A DNA stretch of 64,000 nt from Anniella stebbinsi (GCA_029215795.1 JARDYH010000003.1:102890609-102954608); one strand, 5' to 3'; counted from the stretch's first letter, positions 45,501 through 57,170 are shown. Notes: generated by a model from the letters alone, not told the origin. Numbers and translations are program-made.

Positions 45501-46289
45501 GGTAAGCGCCCCCCTCCTCCCTCCCCCCCGCTGTCCACTTTCATCGGCAGGCACCCGCTGGCGCCCGATAATGGAAGCGGCGGTGGGCGCCAGTGGGCGC
45601 CCGCCGATCCGCCGATCCTCCGAACCGGTTCGGAGCCTTTTCGGACCGGTTCGGATTGGATCGGCCGATCCAGCTGCGGGATCGGAAATCGGATAATTTA
45701 TCCGATTTCCCACTGGACCGGACTCGGATCGTGGATCGGGTCCGATCCAGTGCACATCCCTAATTTCCGTGTCCCAACCGTCACTATCCCAATCAGACGA
45801 AAGACACGTGTAAGATCGAAAACTTTAATTCTCCTTCTTGCAAGAAGTGACCATTTAGGACTCAAAACCTAGAAATGGTACCGAATACATATTTTGATCA
45901 ACCTTAAATAGAAAAAAATCACACAAGGATACATGGATTTCTGCTCAGTTAAACAGTAACTGATTTCTAAATTATCTTGAATACACATAGGCTTCAAAGA
46001 ATTTTCTGATGTGGATTCAGTTAACTCCTATCTTTAACTACGAGACGGAATCCACAAACATTGCAATCTTTATCAGATAGCCTGTCTCTCAAGAAAACAG
46101 GGTTCATTGATGTGTCAGTTCCTGCTTTAACCTTTGTCCTTCTACTTTTAGGAATGTAGCTACCTATCAATTCCCCTAGTGCTTTAACTCTGGTGTCAAG
46201 TTAACCTGAGGTCTTTCATGAGACACACTTTATTAACTATTATTTCAGAGGCACATATAAGGGAATTTTGAATTATCTTACTACATCAG

Positions 46290-46504
46290 TTCTTTGTTAA
46301 CGTTTGTCCTCGGCTTTAGGAATGTAGCTACCATTAATTCCCCTACGTGTTTTCCTCTTGCTAAGTTAACCTGAGGTCTTCATGAGACACACTTTATTAA
46401 CTCTTATTTCAGAGGCACGTATAAGGGAATTTTGAATTATCTTACCACAGGACTCCACGACCCAGGGACGTAGTGACAAAAAATAATAATACAGGCTGAG
46501 CTGA
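46290..46504. other. right part of the old LTR and short flank
   Basis: Bases 46290-46449 are the right portion of the old solo LTR. 46450-46453 is its target duplication, and the rest is unassigned flank up to the next inverted-repeat element. Confidence 0.7.
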
Positions 46505-46931
46505 GGCTTTATCACACGTACCATCCCCCCATTGCTTCTGTGGGTTCCCCCTCCATTTCCTATGCAAAACTAGCGTTTTGAATCACATGGTCAGTTTTGC
46601 TCCGATACCTCAGCTCAGCCTGTTGAACTTGCCTGAACTTGCCTGAAACGGACTTTGCCCATTGAGGGATAAATCAAAACTGAAACTAAGACCTGCAACC
46701 TCAGGGCGAGAGAGCAGCAGGAGGGAAACTACGTCATGCGAACCCAACACTGAAGAAGTGGAGCAAAGCCAAGGTGGGTGTGCTTAAAACTGCCCATGTG
46801 ATAACAACCTGAGGTATCGGAGCAAAACCGACCACATGTGATTCATAATGCTAGATTCGCATAGGAAATGGAGGGGGAACCCACAAAAGCAATCCGGCGG
46901 GGGGGAGGAAATGGTACGTGTGATAAAGGCC
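46505..46931. mobile_element. DNA transposon-like element with ~120-bp inverted repeats
   Basis: The left arm ggctttatcacacgtaccat to tgctccgatacctcag is mirrored by the right arm through ggtacgtgtgataaaggcc, with about 120 bp pairing imperfectly. The centre is unrelated (gagagagcagcaggagggaaac). There is no transposase and no clear target duplication. Confidence 0.75.
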
Positions 46932-47145
46932 TAGGTAGGCTCCCATGACAGTCATTATGTGATTAGCCACATTTCTGTGGGAGACATTTTGTGTTGGTGC
47001 AGTTTCTCAAATTCCCAAACCTGCCCACAGATCCAAAATAGTTGGGGACCCTTGACCTGGGCCCTCAGAAAGGCTCCAGGGTAAGGGTAGCACTAGTATT
47101 GTTCACCAGGGAAGCTGCTGTTCAAGATGTGGTGCGGGTGAACAC

Positions 47146-47465
47146 TAGTCTGACCATATGAAAAGGAGGACAGGGCTCATGTAACTTTAACAGTTGTAGA
47201 GAAAAGGGAATTTCAGCCAGTGTCATTTGTAGGCAATTAGTCTCTGGTGAAATTCCGTCTTCATCACGACAGTTAAAGTTGCAGGCACTATACTAGAGTG
47301 ACCATATACAAAAGAAGGCAGGGCCCCTGCAACTTTAACTGTTGTGATGAAGAGGGAATTTCACCAGGAACTAATTGCCTACAAATGACACTGACTGAAA
47401 TTCCCTTTTCTCTACAACTGTTAAAGTTATATGAGCCCTGTCCTCCTTTTCATATGGTCAACCTA
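47146..47465. mobile_element. TAGGGTGACCA foldback MITE, 320 bp, perfect 8-bp TSD
   Basis: The ends are tagtctgaccatatg and catatggtcaaccta. The flanking duplication gtgaacac (47138-47145 and 47466-47473) is perfect and 8 bp long, assigning this foldback family to hAT-type insertion. It is the best-preserved copy in the window. Confidence 0.92.
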
Positions 47466-48535
47466 GTGAACACTAGCTTGGCTTGGTCACAGCCTTCAGC
47501 TGAGCCCAGGTTTGTTGGGTTTGTTTCTTTAAAATGTGGGAGGTGCTTGTGGTTTCCCCTGTAATTGCAAGAAGCTACATTGTTCTTTATTTTTTCCCCT
47601 TGACTTCTATATTTGTAAAAAGAGAGAGGAGAGAGGGAGAGAAAGAGGGAGGGAGGGAGGGAAAACTGAAATATCTAATTACAGCTACTAATGTTAACAA
47701 CTCTGAACAGTATCTCAAGAACTAGAGTCTGTTTTTGTGTGCTTTGTAACCAGATCGCAAAAACTGACAGATTTTGCCAGTAGTGGAACACAAGCTGCTG
47801 CATTCTAGTCTCACTGAAAATGAATCTAGAAGGAAGCTATTCATAGGGCATGAATGCTTCGCTTGACTGAGGGCCCTGTTTGATGTTCAAAAGATCTTCA
47901 GAACTGGGCTAACTGCTGGCCTTTGTATGTAGGGTTGTCAATTGTGACATTTATCCCAAACTCCCAGCAGATCAGGCTTCTGCACATTTGGTGCTTTTAG
48001 GTTTACTATCGGGAGCATTGTGAAATACACGATACTAATTCTGTGATTCTAAATCTACCTACATAGATTTTATTTTCTGACTACTCAGGCTTGTCGTGGC
48101 CTAATAACAAGGGAGATGCTTTCAAGGTTCCAAAGACACTTTTATTTTGGTAGTAAGGATACATCGCGACTGAGAGCTCACCTTAGCCAAAGCGCAACTC
48201 TCTAGCCAAAGTGAAACTCTGCCCTGCCTGGGCGTGACAGTTGTTTTTAGCAAGTCCTGGTCACGTAGACATGAAACAACTGAGCATGTGCAGAGTATGC
48301 AACAGGAAATTCTGGCTTAACCACTAACTGGCTGTTAGGGGCAACGGAAGACAGAGGAAGTCTGATCTAAACCACAATCTTTCTGTTTGCATCATGTGTG
48401 GGGGCTGGGGGTCGTCTTGTGATGCACACAAAGAGCTTCTTAAAATTGCTTTCTTGACACTTTTGAATGCCAGCTGTCTGACCTTCCTCAGGTTGATCAA
48501 AACATGGCTCCTCTTATGTCAAGATGTGGCTGTGA
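47466..48535. other. intergenic, GA-rich tract included
   Basis: No gene is seen. Bases 47617-47662 form a purine-only gagagg/gagg tract. Confidence 0.5.
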
Positions 48536-48660
48536 CAGGCTGTTTAAGATAAAACTACATGCTATAAAATGGAGAGGAGGAGGACCATGTTAGCCACCTT
48601 GAGTTCCTTGCAAGAAGAAACAGTAGGCCATGGATATAAATGTAATAAATAAAGTAAGCA
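48536..48660 (+). mobile_element. MIR-like SINE 3' part
   Basis: The segment aaaatggagaggaggaggac, then gccaccttgagttccttgc and an aataaa-type tail is the plus-strand version of the SINE 3' half seen at 27495-27731. Confidence 0.65.
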
Positions 48661-48741
48661 AGTTACTGTGCCAAATGTATATTCCTAAACCTGTGTTTGG
48701 AATATACAGTGGGGGGGGGGGGAGAGAAAGTGGTGCTTAAC

Positions 48742-48951
48742 TAGGCTGACCATATGAAAAGGAGGACAGGGCTCATATAACTTTAACAGTTGTAGAGAAA
48801 AGGGAATTTCAGTCAGTGTCATTTGTAGGCAATTAGTTCCTGGTGAAATTCCCTCTTCATCACAACTGTTAAAGTTGCAGGGGCCCTGCCTTCTTTTGTA
48901 TATGGTCACTCTAGTATAGTGCCTGCAACTTTAACTGTCGTGATGAAGAGG
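48742..48951. mobile_element. TAGGGTGACCA foldback MITE, right end truncated
   Basis: The left arm and centre are present from taggctgaccatatg. The sequence breaks off after ctgtcgtgatgaagaggg, and the right arm is missing. Confidence 0.8.
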
Positions 48952-50699
48952 GATGCAGTAGAGCAAACATGAAGTCTCGGTTGTTATTGCACACACAGGA
49001 AATTAGGGCAAATAGAAGCATTGAGGAGAGAAGTCACCTGGACAGTCAAAGATACATGTATGTTTTCCATGTTGCATTCATAATACTACATGGCTCTTAC
49101 TAGGGTGACCAGACATCCGGATCCCCCCGGACAAGTCCAGACACTGGGGGCAAACCAGCATCCGGGGGGATTTCCCATTAATATTCATTATGTCTGGAAG
49201 TTTGCCCGCGCAGAATTATAGCCTATTTCGGGCCTCTGCTGCATTGGATCTGGGCTCCTCGGAGCTTTTTGCCATTGCGACAACTCACGAGGACCCTGGA
49301 TCCAGCGCGGAAGAGATGGCAGAGGTCCGAACACGGAAAAGCCCAAATCGGCCTCTCCTGCCCAGCACTTACCCGGCCTCCTTGTGGGTTATCGAAGTCA
49401 TGACCTCCAAAATAAAGGCCCCGATTTCTGAGAGGGAGGGTTGAGGAGTACTCTTTCGCCCCCCCCCCCCGCCTCTCGGCAATCCGGGCCTTTATTTTGG
49501 CAAGGCCTGGTTCTGGAGCTGTTGCAGCCTGGCCTGGCCCTGGTCCTCTGGCCTGGCCATAGAACCCCGGTGGCCTGGCCCTGTGGAGCCCTGACTAGCC
49601 CTGGAGATGCAGTGGCCTGGCCTGGCCCTGGAGTCCCCGCCCTGGCCTTGGAGCTGTGGCTGCACCGGCAGCAGCAATGGCTCAGCTTCAGAGAGGGTAA
49701 GTCATTTTTCTTCTCCTTTTCTTTATCTAGTCTTTGCATGGGGGTAAAAATTTAAGCCTCCAACTCCCTGGGTGTAAGTTCTATTGACTTTAATAGGACT
49801 TACTTCTGAGTAGACATATAGGGCTGCACTGTAAGTGTTCTAAGTAAAACTAATTGGCTGTGTTTACATTTGTGCTGTGCCTGGTGGCTCAGATAAAAAT
49901 GTATACACTTTAAAAAAATGCCTGGTAATAAATTAAAACCTTTTTTTAGTTGAATAAATCATTCTGCCCTTTTACTGGTTATATCTATTTATATATTATC
50001 AAAACCTCACTCTAAGCGATTTTTGAGATATTGAAGGAAGCATGAGAAAATGTTAAAAAGCAGCCATCTGTTGCACAGAAAGGCCATTTTTTTAAACATT
50101 TCTTGTTTATTACAGACACTGATTAAAATTTGTTACCATGATTAATCAACTATATTAGTTGATTCATTTACTGATTAAGACTGTAATCCAGTGCATGCTC
50201 AGTAACCATAAGTAGATCAGCTACAAGTCCAACTGGTCTTGTATTTTTGTCTGAATGTGTTTCTTAATTGTAACCTCTAGGGGAGTCTTGAAAAGTGTTT
50301 TTTTTTTTATGAGGGAAATGCTACTGTAAAGTGTAGCCTGAAGACTGCTAACTGTTGCCATATAGTTTGCATTTTTGAACTTACTTCAAGATTACTAGAT
50401 GCCAACATAAAGTCAATGTTTTGTGTAAAACTAGGGCGATAAGTGTGTTGTTTTTTTTAAAAAAGATGCTGTGCCCTTTGCTATCTCTGTGTGTCCTTTA
50501 AATTATTTAGGCTGTGATCCTATGCTCATTTACCTGGAAGTAAACCCAGTACAGTAAACCCAATTGAGCTTACTTTTGAGTAGGATTATGCTACGCTGTC
50601 TAGTCATAACTACAAAATTAACCTGAATTAATCTGAACTTCACATTGACTATCGATTTAATATTGCTAATATATTAAATGTCTGACTTGTGGATTGTGG

Positions 50700-50850
50700 A
50701 TTGTGGTGTAGTGCTCTGAGACCAGCCTACCTTACAGGGTTGTTGTTTTGAGGATAAAATGGAGAGGAGGATTAGGATTATGTACACTGCCTTGAGCTCC
50801 TTGCAGGAAAAATGGCAGGATATAAACAGAATAAATTAAAAAATGTAAAC
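50700..50850 (+). mobile_element. MIR-like SINE fragment
   Basis: Starts ggtgtagtgctctgagac and continues with cagggttgttgttttgagg and a tataaacagaataaatt tail. It is a plus-strand, internally deleted relative of 27495-27731. Confidence 0.7.
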
Positions 50851-51147
50851 TCTGTAATCTTGTAATTTGTAGTCAGATGTGTTGATAGTGTTAGTAACAG
50901 GGTTTGGTAGAAACTCACCACTGAGGCCATACTGTGGGTGCTTATCACCAGTTCTCCCAATAGTATACACATAAAAATCTGCAAAAGGCTTTGCCTGGAG
51001 CAAGACCTTGAATAGAAATTGACTTGTGAAAATCTAGTTTATATTACATCTCAAGTGTTTCAATGTTCTAAAGAGTGCCGCTCTTTCTTGCTTAATATTA
51101 AATCACACTGAATAGGTAGGAGAAAAGATTGCTACAGTGACCCAATC

Positions 51148-51378
51148 AGGCTGACCATATGAAAAGGAGGACAGGGCTCATGTAACTTTAACAGTTGTAG
51201 AGAAAAGGGAATTTCAGCCAGTGTCATTTGTATGCAATTAGTCCCTGGTGAAATTCCCTCTTCATCACAACAGTTAAAGTTGCAGGCACTATACTAGAGT
51301 GACCATATACAAAAGAAAGTTTCTCTACAACTGTTAAAGTTATATGAGCCCTGTCCTCCTTTTCATATGGTCAGCCTA
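51148..51378. mobile_element. TAGGGTGACCA foldback MITE, internally deleted
   Basis: Both ends are present (aggctgaccatatg and catatggtcagccta), but about 90 bp of the right arm is missing (joint near 51318, aaagaaag|tttctctac). It is nested inside the larger element at 49101-51990. Confidence 0.85.
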
Positions 51379-51998
51379 CTAATCATTCCCTTACCTGAGA
51401 ATAAGTCCTATTAAACTCAGTGAGGCTTGCTTCTGGTTAGGGCACAATCCTATGCATGCTGGCTGTGGAATGCTGGGAGTTGTAGGACTTTTTTTCTGGC
51501 TAGAGGATTGCACTTTTTGCCTCCCTTTCTAATCTTTCTTTACCACATATTTCCCATTTTCTGTTTAGTCTAGCATTGGTGTACCCCCTCCTAACCACAG
51601 TGTACTTTAGCTATTTTTTTTTCAATCCAGGATCTGTTTTCTTCAGAAAAATGGAAAATAATAGACTTTTCTATTGATCTTGTATGAGGACAGCAAAAAG
51701 AACTACCATAAAGAAATTTGTACAGCAACTAAAGTACATTATAGTTTCAGATACATTGAATGTCTCACTTGTTTTTTATTTCAGTGATTTCAACATTAAC
51801 ATATTTTATAGAACAGGTTTGTCTTAATTGTGAGGTGTAGAATTAGACATGTGACCAAGGCCACACCCCCTTGGGGGCAGTCATGTCAAGATGGGCTTGC
51901 CTTGGGGGTTAAGTATGTTGGGATGGGCACGCCTCCTTGAGGGCTGGCCAGGTTGTCCTCCTTTTTGGTTTCCAAAATATGGTCAGCCTACCTCTTAC

Positions 51999-54180
51999 AT
52001 ATTCATAGTGTAATACCACATTTTTCTCCCCTCCCCCTCCTAGGCCTTGGATTGAAGGTTGCCAAGTCTTGGAACAAACAATTCTGTCGCCTGGTGGGCC
52101 ACGATATGGAGCTCAGAGTAGTCTGGGACTGGGGGAGCAGCCCAATCGTTTCAAATGGGCACAAGGGCAGAGCCCAGTGCAAAACCCATTTGCTCATCCA
52201 ACATCTACAATGGGGAGAGTGAGAATGCCCATATACCCTTGACTCTTCTGGCAACTGGCCTGACAGCAAAAATAAACACAAATTCAGCCAGTCCTATTTT
52301 TTTCTTGTCAGTTGACAAGTAAGTGTATTTGGATGTGTCCTTGACTTGGCATTATAATTCATTCGGAATCAACCTGCTGTCACCAAGTTGGTTCTATGGC
52401 CCTTCCTGATCAGCATGCCCACATCTTCCTTTCCCACTTTCAAAGGGCCAGCCCTTTCCTATTTCTCAATTCTGCTTTTGGACTGATAAGGAGGTAGCAC
52501 ACCCTAAATGGTTTCTGCTCATCATTAAAGTGGGAGTTCCCTCTTCCCCTAAAGATATGACCCAAGTGACCTCCTCGCTTCACAAGAGGATTCCTGATGT
52601 TTGCAATGCACCAGAAGTCATACTTTTGTGTTAATTTGTGTGACGCTTTCGTACATTTCACAAATGAATGTAACACGGTCTCTTAAAAGGCTGCTTTTCT
52701 CAGCAATGCGACAGTAAAAATGACTCTGGATAGCTCCAAGTAATTATTTTGGCCCACAAGGCTGGATGAAATGGTAGTTATATCTTTTGTAACAGAGGAA
52801 CAACTCGATGTTATTAGGGAAACATGGGGTTCATAATGCTAATACAAGGATAGGCAGGCATTTGCAGGGGGGATTTATGGGTGGGCATAATATTTCTCCC
52901 TTGCAAACCCCCTCCAAGTGGTTTTCAACTAACATTCCTCAGCCAGGCTCCAAAATGAAAAGCACGTCTGGCTGGGGGGGGGGGGGGGAGAGATACTAGG
53001 GAGGAGGGGATTTGCAGGGGAAAATCAGCGGACAGAAAGGACACACTCATCCTGCTACTGATTCTCACCTGCACTTGACAACCTTCCCCACCCCCACCCC
53101 AGTCCTACCTGCACGTGACACCTCATGCTTCCAGTAGCATCATAGATTTTAAAACATACATTTGCTGAGATAACGTCTAGTTCCACTGTGACAGGTGGAA
53201 TGTATGTTATGGGTTGCTGTGAGGATACAAACAAAAACAGTCTTCCTTCTTGTCAGCTGCAGGAAGGGGCATGGAGAATAACAGCATGACAGCCCAATAT
53301 CCGCCTAGTACTTATACAGCTTAGAGTCAAGGAAGAGATTGTGGACTGTAATTAATTGGTGATACCCCCACGGCAACCTGTTAGAGTTGGAAGAATGAGA
53401 ATAAACTCCGATTATTCCTCCAACTCTAACACCCATTTTACTCTTTAACATCTAACGTTACACACAATTTGGTATTTATTTAGTTGACCCAGTTGCTTCC
53501 CAAGGGATCAGAGTGGATAACAATAACAACTCAACACAACTCAAAACAGTATTGCCAATTAAATTCAAGTGAACCCTGCCTGTTTACCTGAGGCCCATGA
53601 ATGCTAGCTCAAAGAGGAAAGTTCCTCAGCTCTTATGGGCAGCATCTGGCCTTAGATGTTAGAGGCCCTTTATCAGAAGGGATCCACCAAGATCAATTCC
53701 CTGCCTGCCCTGTTTGAGTTTTACACAGAAGTCTGTGAGTGGCTCCAATAATAGGGCTTTTTTAATCATAAAAAAGTGGGGTAAGGAACCCTCAGCCACC
53801 TCATATAACGCAACACTTTGCCACCCCCAATCTTTAGAGTCAAAGAAACAGCTAGCTTGAAAGATCTGACCCAGCTCAAGGAAACAGCCCAGCTTATGAT
53901 TTGCCAAAAGCAATTAGTATTTAGAGGAAGGGTGGGCAGCGTCAGGAGGTCTGTGGCCAGACCCTCCCCACAGGACCTCCCTGTGGGCCACACTGCTGCC
54001 ACTGCTGGGCCACCAAACTGAAAACCCCTTCAAAAGGCTTAGAGGTGACTCAAAACCACAATAACAGAAGCTCAGCTAAAATGCATAACACAGGTTAGGA
54101 AAGGTAAGCGCCAAATCTAAAAAGTGACTGGTCTGGTTAAATAACAGTGTCAAGGGAGTTATCAAAGAAAAGAGGGTCTT
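51999..54180. other. intergenic, nothing recognised
   Basis: No gene is seen. A frame at 51953-52222 follows a ctcccctccccctcctag acceptor-like stretch, but it encodes no recognisable domain and lacks a convincing donor. A poly-G run lies at 52974-52988. Confidence 0.45.
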
Positions 54181-54510
54181 CCTTCAGAAAACTGAAGTGG
54201 AGGCACAAACTTGCATGAATGTGATGCAAGCAGACAGTAAGAGATGCAAAAAAGCCGTTGAAGAGCATATCGCTAACAATATCAAGGTCAACAATAAAGA
54301 ATTCTTTAAATATATCAGAATTAGAAAACCAGCTAGGGAGGCAGTTGGACTGCTGGATGACAGTGGAGTTAAAGGAGTACTGAATGAGGACAGGGAGATT
54401 GCAGTGGAGCTGAATGAATTCTTCACTACAGAAGGTATTGGACAGAAACCTGTGCATGAACCGATGTTTTTAGGAAGGGAGGGTACCTCTTCACGGCTTA
54501 TTTGGGTCAC
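54181..54510 (+). mobile_element. CR1 LINE internal fragment
   Basis: The plus strand encodes QADSKRCKKAVEEHIANNIK, then NNKEFFKYIRIRKPARE and EDREIAVELNEFFTT. This is the CR1 ORF2 linker between endonuclease and RT, equivalent to part of the minus-strand copy near 19400-19560. It is truncated on both sides. Confidence 0.85.
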
Positions 54511-54539
54511 CTTTACTTCGTTCTGATGTCATTTTGTAC

Positions 54540-54680
54540 ACACGAGCGGGGTGCAGATCAGACGTCTATGTGACTTATAACCTCCGTTAACGCACTTTTC
54601 CAAGATGTCGATTAAACGCGACTTTTAATGTTTCTCCGATGTTCGATCACTTATACCAAATAGCTGCATTACATAAGTCC
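54540..54680. repeat. short CpG-bearing segment like 22388-22725
   Basis: The texture (cgttaacgcac, gtcgattaaacgcgac, ctccgatgttcgatc) resembles the segment before CD9 exon 2. Homology between the two is suspected, not shown. Confidence 0.35.
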
Positions 54681-55869
54681 GGGATCAACAATCAAACCCA
54701 CCTCCTAGAAAAAAGAATGTGCCTACTTTGAACTGATCCTTCCACATCCCTTTTTGTCCTTCTCCATCTATATCAACGAACACAAGAATCGCTAGACAAC
54801 CTTGACCCAAGTTGCTCTATTACCTTACTCAGTATAGATCTTAGATAGATCAGGAATTCTGGTATAGGATATATATATTTCCATAAATGTGCTTAATTGG
54901 ATTATTGGGTTGGATTGCTTCCCTATTTTGCACCTTGAATTGTTGCCCCCCCCACGCTCCCCCCCACTGCCCAGATCATTTGGGTTACACTTATCCAGTG
55001 CCAAGTGAGACATCGAGAAAGGGAAGGAAGACAGCCTGTCAGCCACTGGAGACTGGGGCTTTGCTGGCTGTCCTCCTGGATAGACCTAGAGAGTGGAGCA
55101 ATTCTGCCCACCTTCCATGTGAGCTAGTTGAAGAGGGATGGTGGTGGCAGCAAGCAGAGGTCATGAAAGGGGCACATAGCACAATGTCCTATCCTGGAGG
55201 AATAGCAATGACCCATGGGCATTGTGCGGGCCTTGACAAGGTTTACACCCAGCCAAGTGGGTACAGGACTGGGCTGTTAGTCTTGATGTGCTGCAGAGAC
55301 ATAGGGTAGATAGAGGGAGGAAGGGGGGTGCTCGATTTCTTATTATACCTACATGTTAATTCATAATTGCTTGAATTGGTTAATGCAATGGTTTGAAAAG
55401 TCCACAGAAGGCAACAAAGAACTGGTCAGAGCACATTTTTAGTGAGCTACCACTGAGTGCATAACTTTGATTGGATCCAAGACCTAGACATCCTCTAGGA
55501 AGCTCCCAGACAGCAGGCTCCTAGCACTACCAATCCAAAGGCATTGTGCAGCAATTCCACCTTTTTTCTCCTTAACAATTTTTATGTGTTAAAAAAAAAT
55601 GGGGGGAAGCAGAGGGAAAACCCTGGGAGGCAGGGATTGTTAGGAACCTAAAACCCACGGCCCAGACACAAATGTGCATAACATTTGCATATACAAATTT
55701 ATATCTATCCATGCAAATTTAGAAATAATTCTATGAGTCTTTTACATTTCACAGAAGGCAAGGCACTTCAAATACAATTTCTCATTAAAGGCACTTCAAA
55801 TAAAATAAATTCTTTAGTTTATTTGCATGCTGCCCCAAATAACTGTGACTGGGTTTGGATGATCACCAT
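54681..55869. other. intergenic, nothing recognised
   Basis: No gene is seen. A 140-codon plus-strand frame at 54887-55309 has no recognisable domain or splice support. Confidence 0.45.
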
Positions 55870-56178
55870 AGACGAAGAAGCCATCATGGTTTCCCCACCT
55901 GCGTTCCACATGTTTGACCATTACGTGCATAATCCCTCGCGATGCAGCAAAGGTTGACATGTTGTCTGAATGCAGCACGGTGCAGTGGAGGTGGCTTTGT
56001 ACCCACCCTACAATCTCTACTATACATCATGGGGTTTAGGATAGGTGTGAAGCTACACTTGCTGTGCCATGCGCTCGGTTTGGAGAACATGGCATCAAGG
56101 GGGATTATGCAAATGGTGGGGGAGAAACCAGGTCGGCTTCTTCCCACATCATAATCCATCCAAACACAGCAATAGGGC
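55870..56178. mobile_element. foldback DNA element
   Basis: The left arm (gtttggatgatcac, gaagaagcc, catggtttccccacc) is mirrored by the right arm (ggtgggggagaaaccagg, cggcttcttccc, taatccatccaaac). The termini are roughly tgggtttggat and atccaaacaca. The target duplication is not resolved. Confidence 0.65.
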
Positions 56179-56700
56179 GGAAAAAAATGCAAAAAAAAGA
56201 GAGTGGCTCATTTTTATTTTTCATGAGCCTTTTCTCATGCACACTCACGCATGCAACTCTAAAAATGTCAACCTGTGTTCCAAGTTGGACTTTCAAAATG
56301 TTGACAGAGTTGTAATCCAAAAGTAAGCCCAGGATAAATCAGGGGGTCATACCAAATCAATTCCCCAAAATTTAATCAATTTCCCATCAATTAATTATCC
56401 CATCCATCAATCTTAATCACCTCCATAAATTACATTCAAAATAAAATCAAGAATTCTGGGGGGTGAGGGGGTGGAATTCAAAATGCTAGGTGGGAGCCCT
56501 GGATGGTGGGGGTAGAAGAGGTAGAAATGGGCAAGGAAGAAGAGTAGGAAAGAGGGTGGTGAGGAGGCCAGAAGGAAGGAATAGTAAGGGTTGGGATTAG
56601 GGAGAAGAAGGAGGGAAAGGATTGGGACTGGACAGCATGGAGAGGGCAGAAGGAGGCCGGAAAAAGACAGGGGAACCATGATAGAGGCGGGCGGAAGAAT

Positions 56701-56729
56701 GGTTCTCTCTCTCTCTCTCTCTCTCTCTG
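56701..56729. repeat. (TC)n microsatellite
   Basis: About fourteen TC units. Confidence 0.95.
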
Positions 56730-56776
56730 CAGTTTCTGGGGTTGTCCATCAATGTGGTGGGGGCTTGTGACTCTCC

Positions 56777-56847
56777 TAGGGTGACCAAATGAAAAGGAGG
56801 ACAGGGCTCCTGTACCTCTAACAGTTGTATAGAAAAGGGAATTTCAT
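56777..56847. mobile_element. TAGGGTGACCA MITE, left-end fragment
   Basis: tagggtgaccaaatgaaaag through agaaaagggaatttcatg is the first 70 bp of the family. The rest is lost. Confidence 0.85.
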
Positions 56848-57109
56848 GTTTGTGGGGATTGGGAGGATAATGTTTTATGTAAGGAGTGTATTTGTTGGAA
56901 GTGGTATGTAAATATAAAAAGGTATTTTTTTCACCACTGTCTGAAATTAGCTAGGTGTAAAAACATGGGATCAATGTATGTCATATTAGAAGTGGGGATT
57001 TACTTTTAAAGTTTTTAAGAAAATGTAGGATTCTTGTGTAGAAAAGCCCCTGAAACTTTGTTAAAGAGAATGAGGGTGTTGTCTATACGATACTACTCTT
57101 ATGTTTGTT

Positions 57110-57170
57110 TGTTTGTTTTATAGCTCCTGAATAAGGAGACATCCTCTCCAAAACGTGTAGCGCATGAGGG
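57110..57170 (+). mobile_element. Penelope-type ribozyme-like fragment
   Basis: The plus strand reads CTGAATA, a GGAG..CTCC stem, AAAAC and GTGTA. This is the same layout as the sites at 4974 and 5679, with two core bases changed. No Penelope coding sequence was recognised beside it. Confidence 0.3.

Larger units (their letters stand above)
43805..45762. mobile_element. hAT-like element with tandem GC-rich hairpin units
   Basis: The termini are taggggtgtgcac and the inverted gtgcacatcccta, flanked by a perfect 8-bp duplication atttccgt (43797-43804 and 45763-45770). Inside each end are cggatcgg-type repeats. Then comes a cccatagacttgcattgc hairpin and about five units of ~242 bp, each an arm-loop-arm palindrome with apex gtgatgacatcaccc. 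Intact apexes are near 44293, 44535, 44777 and 45411. The fourth unit's apex is replaced by retroviral env sequence. No transposase is encoded. Confidence 0.92.
43766..46285 (-). repeat. 5' LTR of the young provirus, split by a hAT-like element
   Basis: The LTR parts are 43766-43804 and 45771-46285, together 554 bp, exactly the length of the 3' LTR. The hAT-like element and its duplicated 8 bases fill the middle. The insertion lies near the end of the LTR that abuts the primer-binding site, so transcripts starting in this LTR would run through it. Confidence 0.93.
37412..46449 (-). mobile_element. old solo LTR split by a younger provirus of the same family
   Basis: The left part (37412-37828) begins tgtggtaagagtcttg. 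The right part (46290-46449) ends gaattatcttaccaca. Rejoined in concept, they make one LTR of about 573 bp with TG..CA ends and a 4-bp duplication ggac outside. The sequence is clearly diverged from the younger LTRs inside it, with many substitutions and small indels, so it is the older insertion. No internal retroviral sequence belongs to it, so it had already become a solo LTR when the second insertion arrived. Confidence 0.85.
49101..51990. mobile_element. 2.9-kb hAT-like element with nested insertions
   Basis: The left end is tagggtgaccagacatccgg and the right end is aatatggtcagccta. The flanking bases gctcttac (49093-49100) and cctcttac (51991-51998) match at seven of eight positions, as expected for a hAT duplication. 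Inside are a GC-rich, CpG-bearing left region with ggcctggccctgg repeats (49500-49650), SINE-like sequence (50700-50850) and a foldback MITE at 51148-51378. No transposase domain was recognised, so it is probably non-autonomous. Confidence 0.6.

Noticed and set aside
51953..52222. Possible coding exon after a ctcccctcctag acceptor
   Set aside because: No recognisable domain and no good donor. The upstream part lies in the hAT-like element's right end.
54887..55309. 140-codon plus-strand frame
   Set aside because: GC-richer DNA without recognisable motifs or splice signals; treated as chance.
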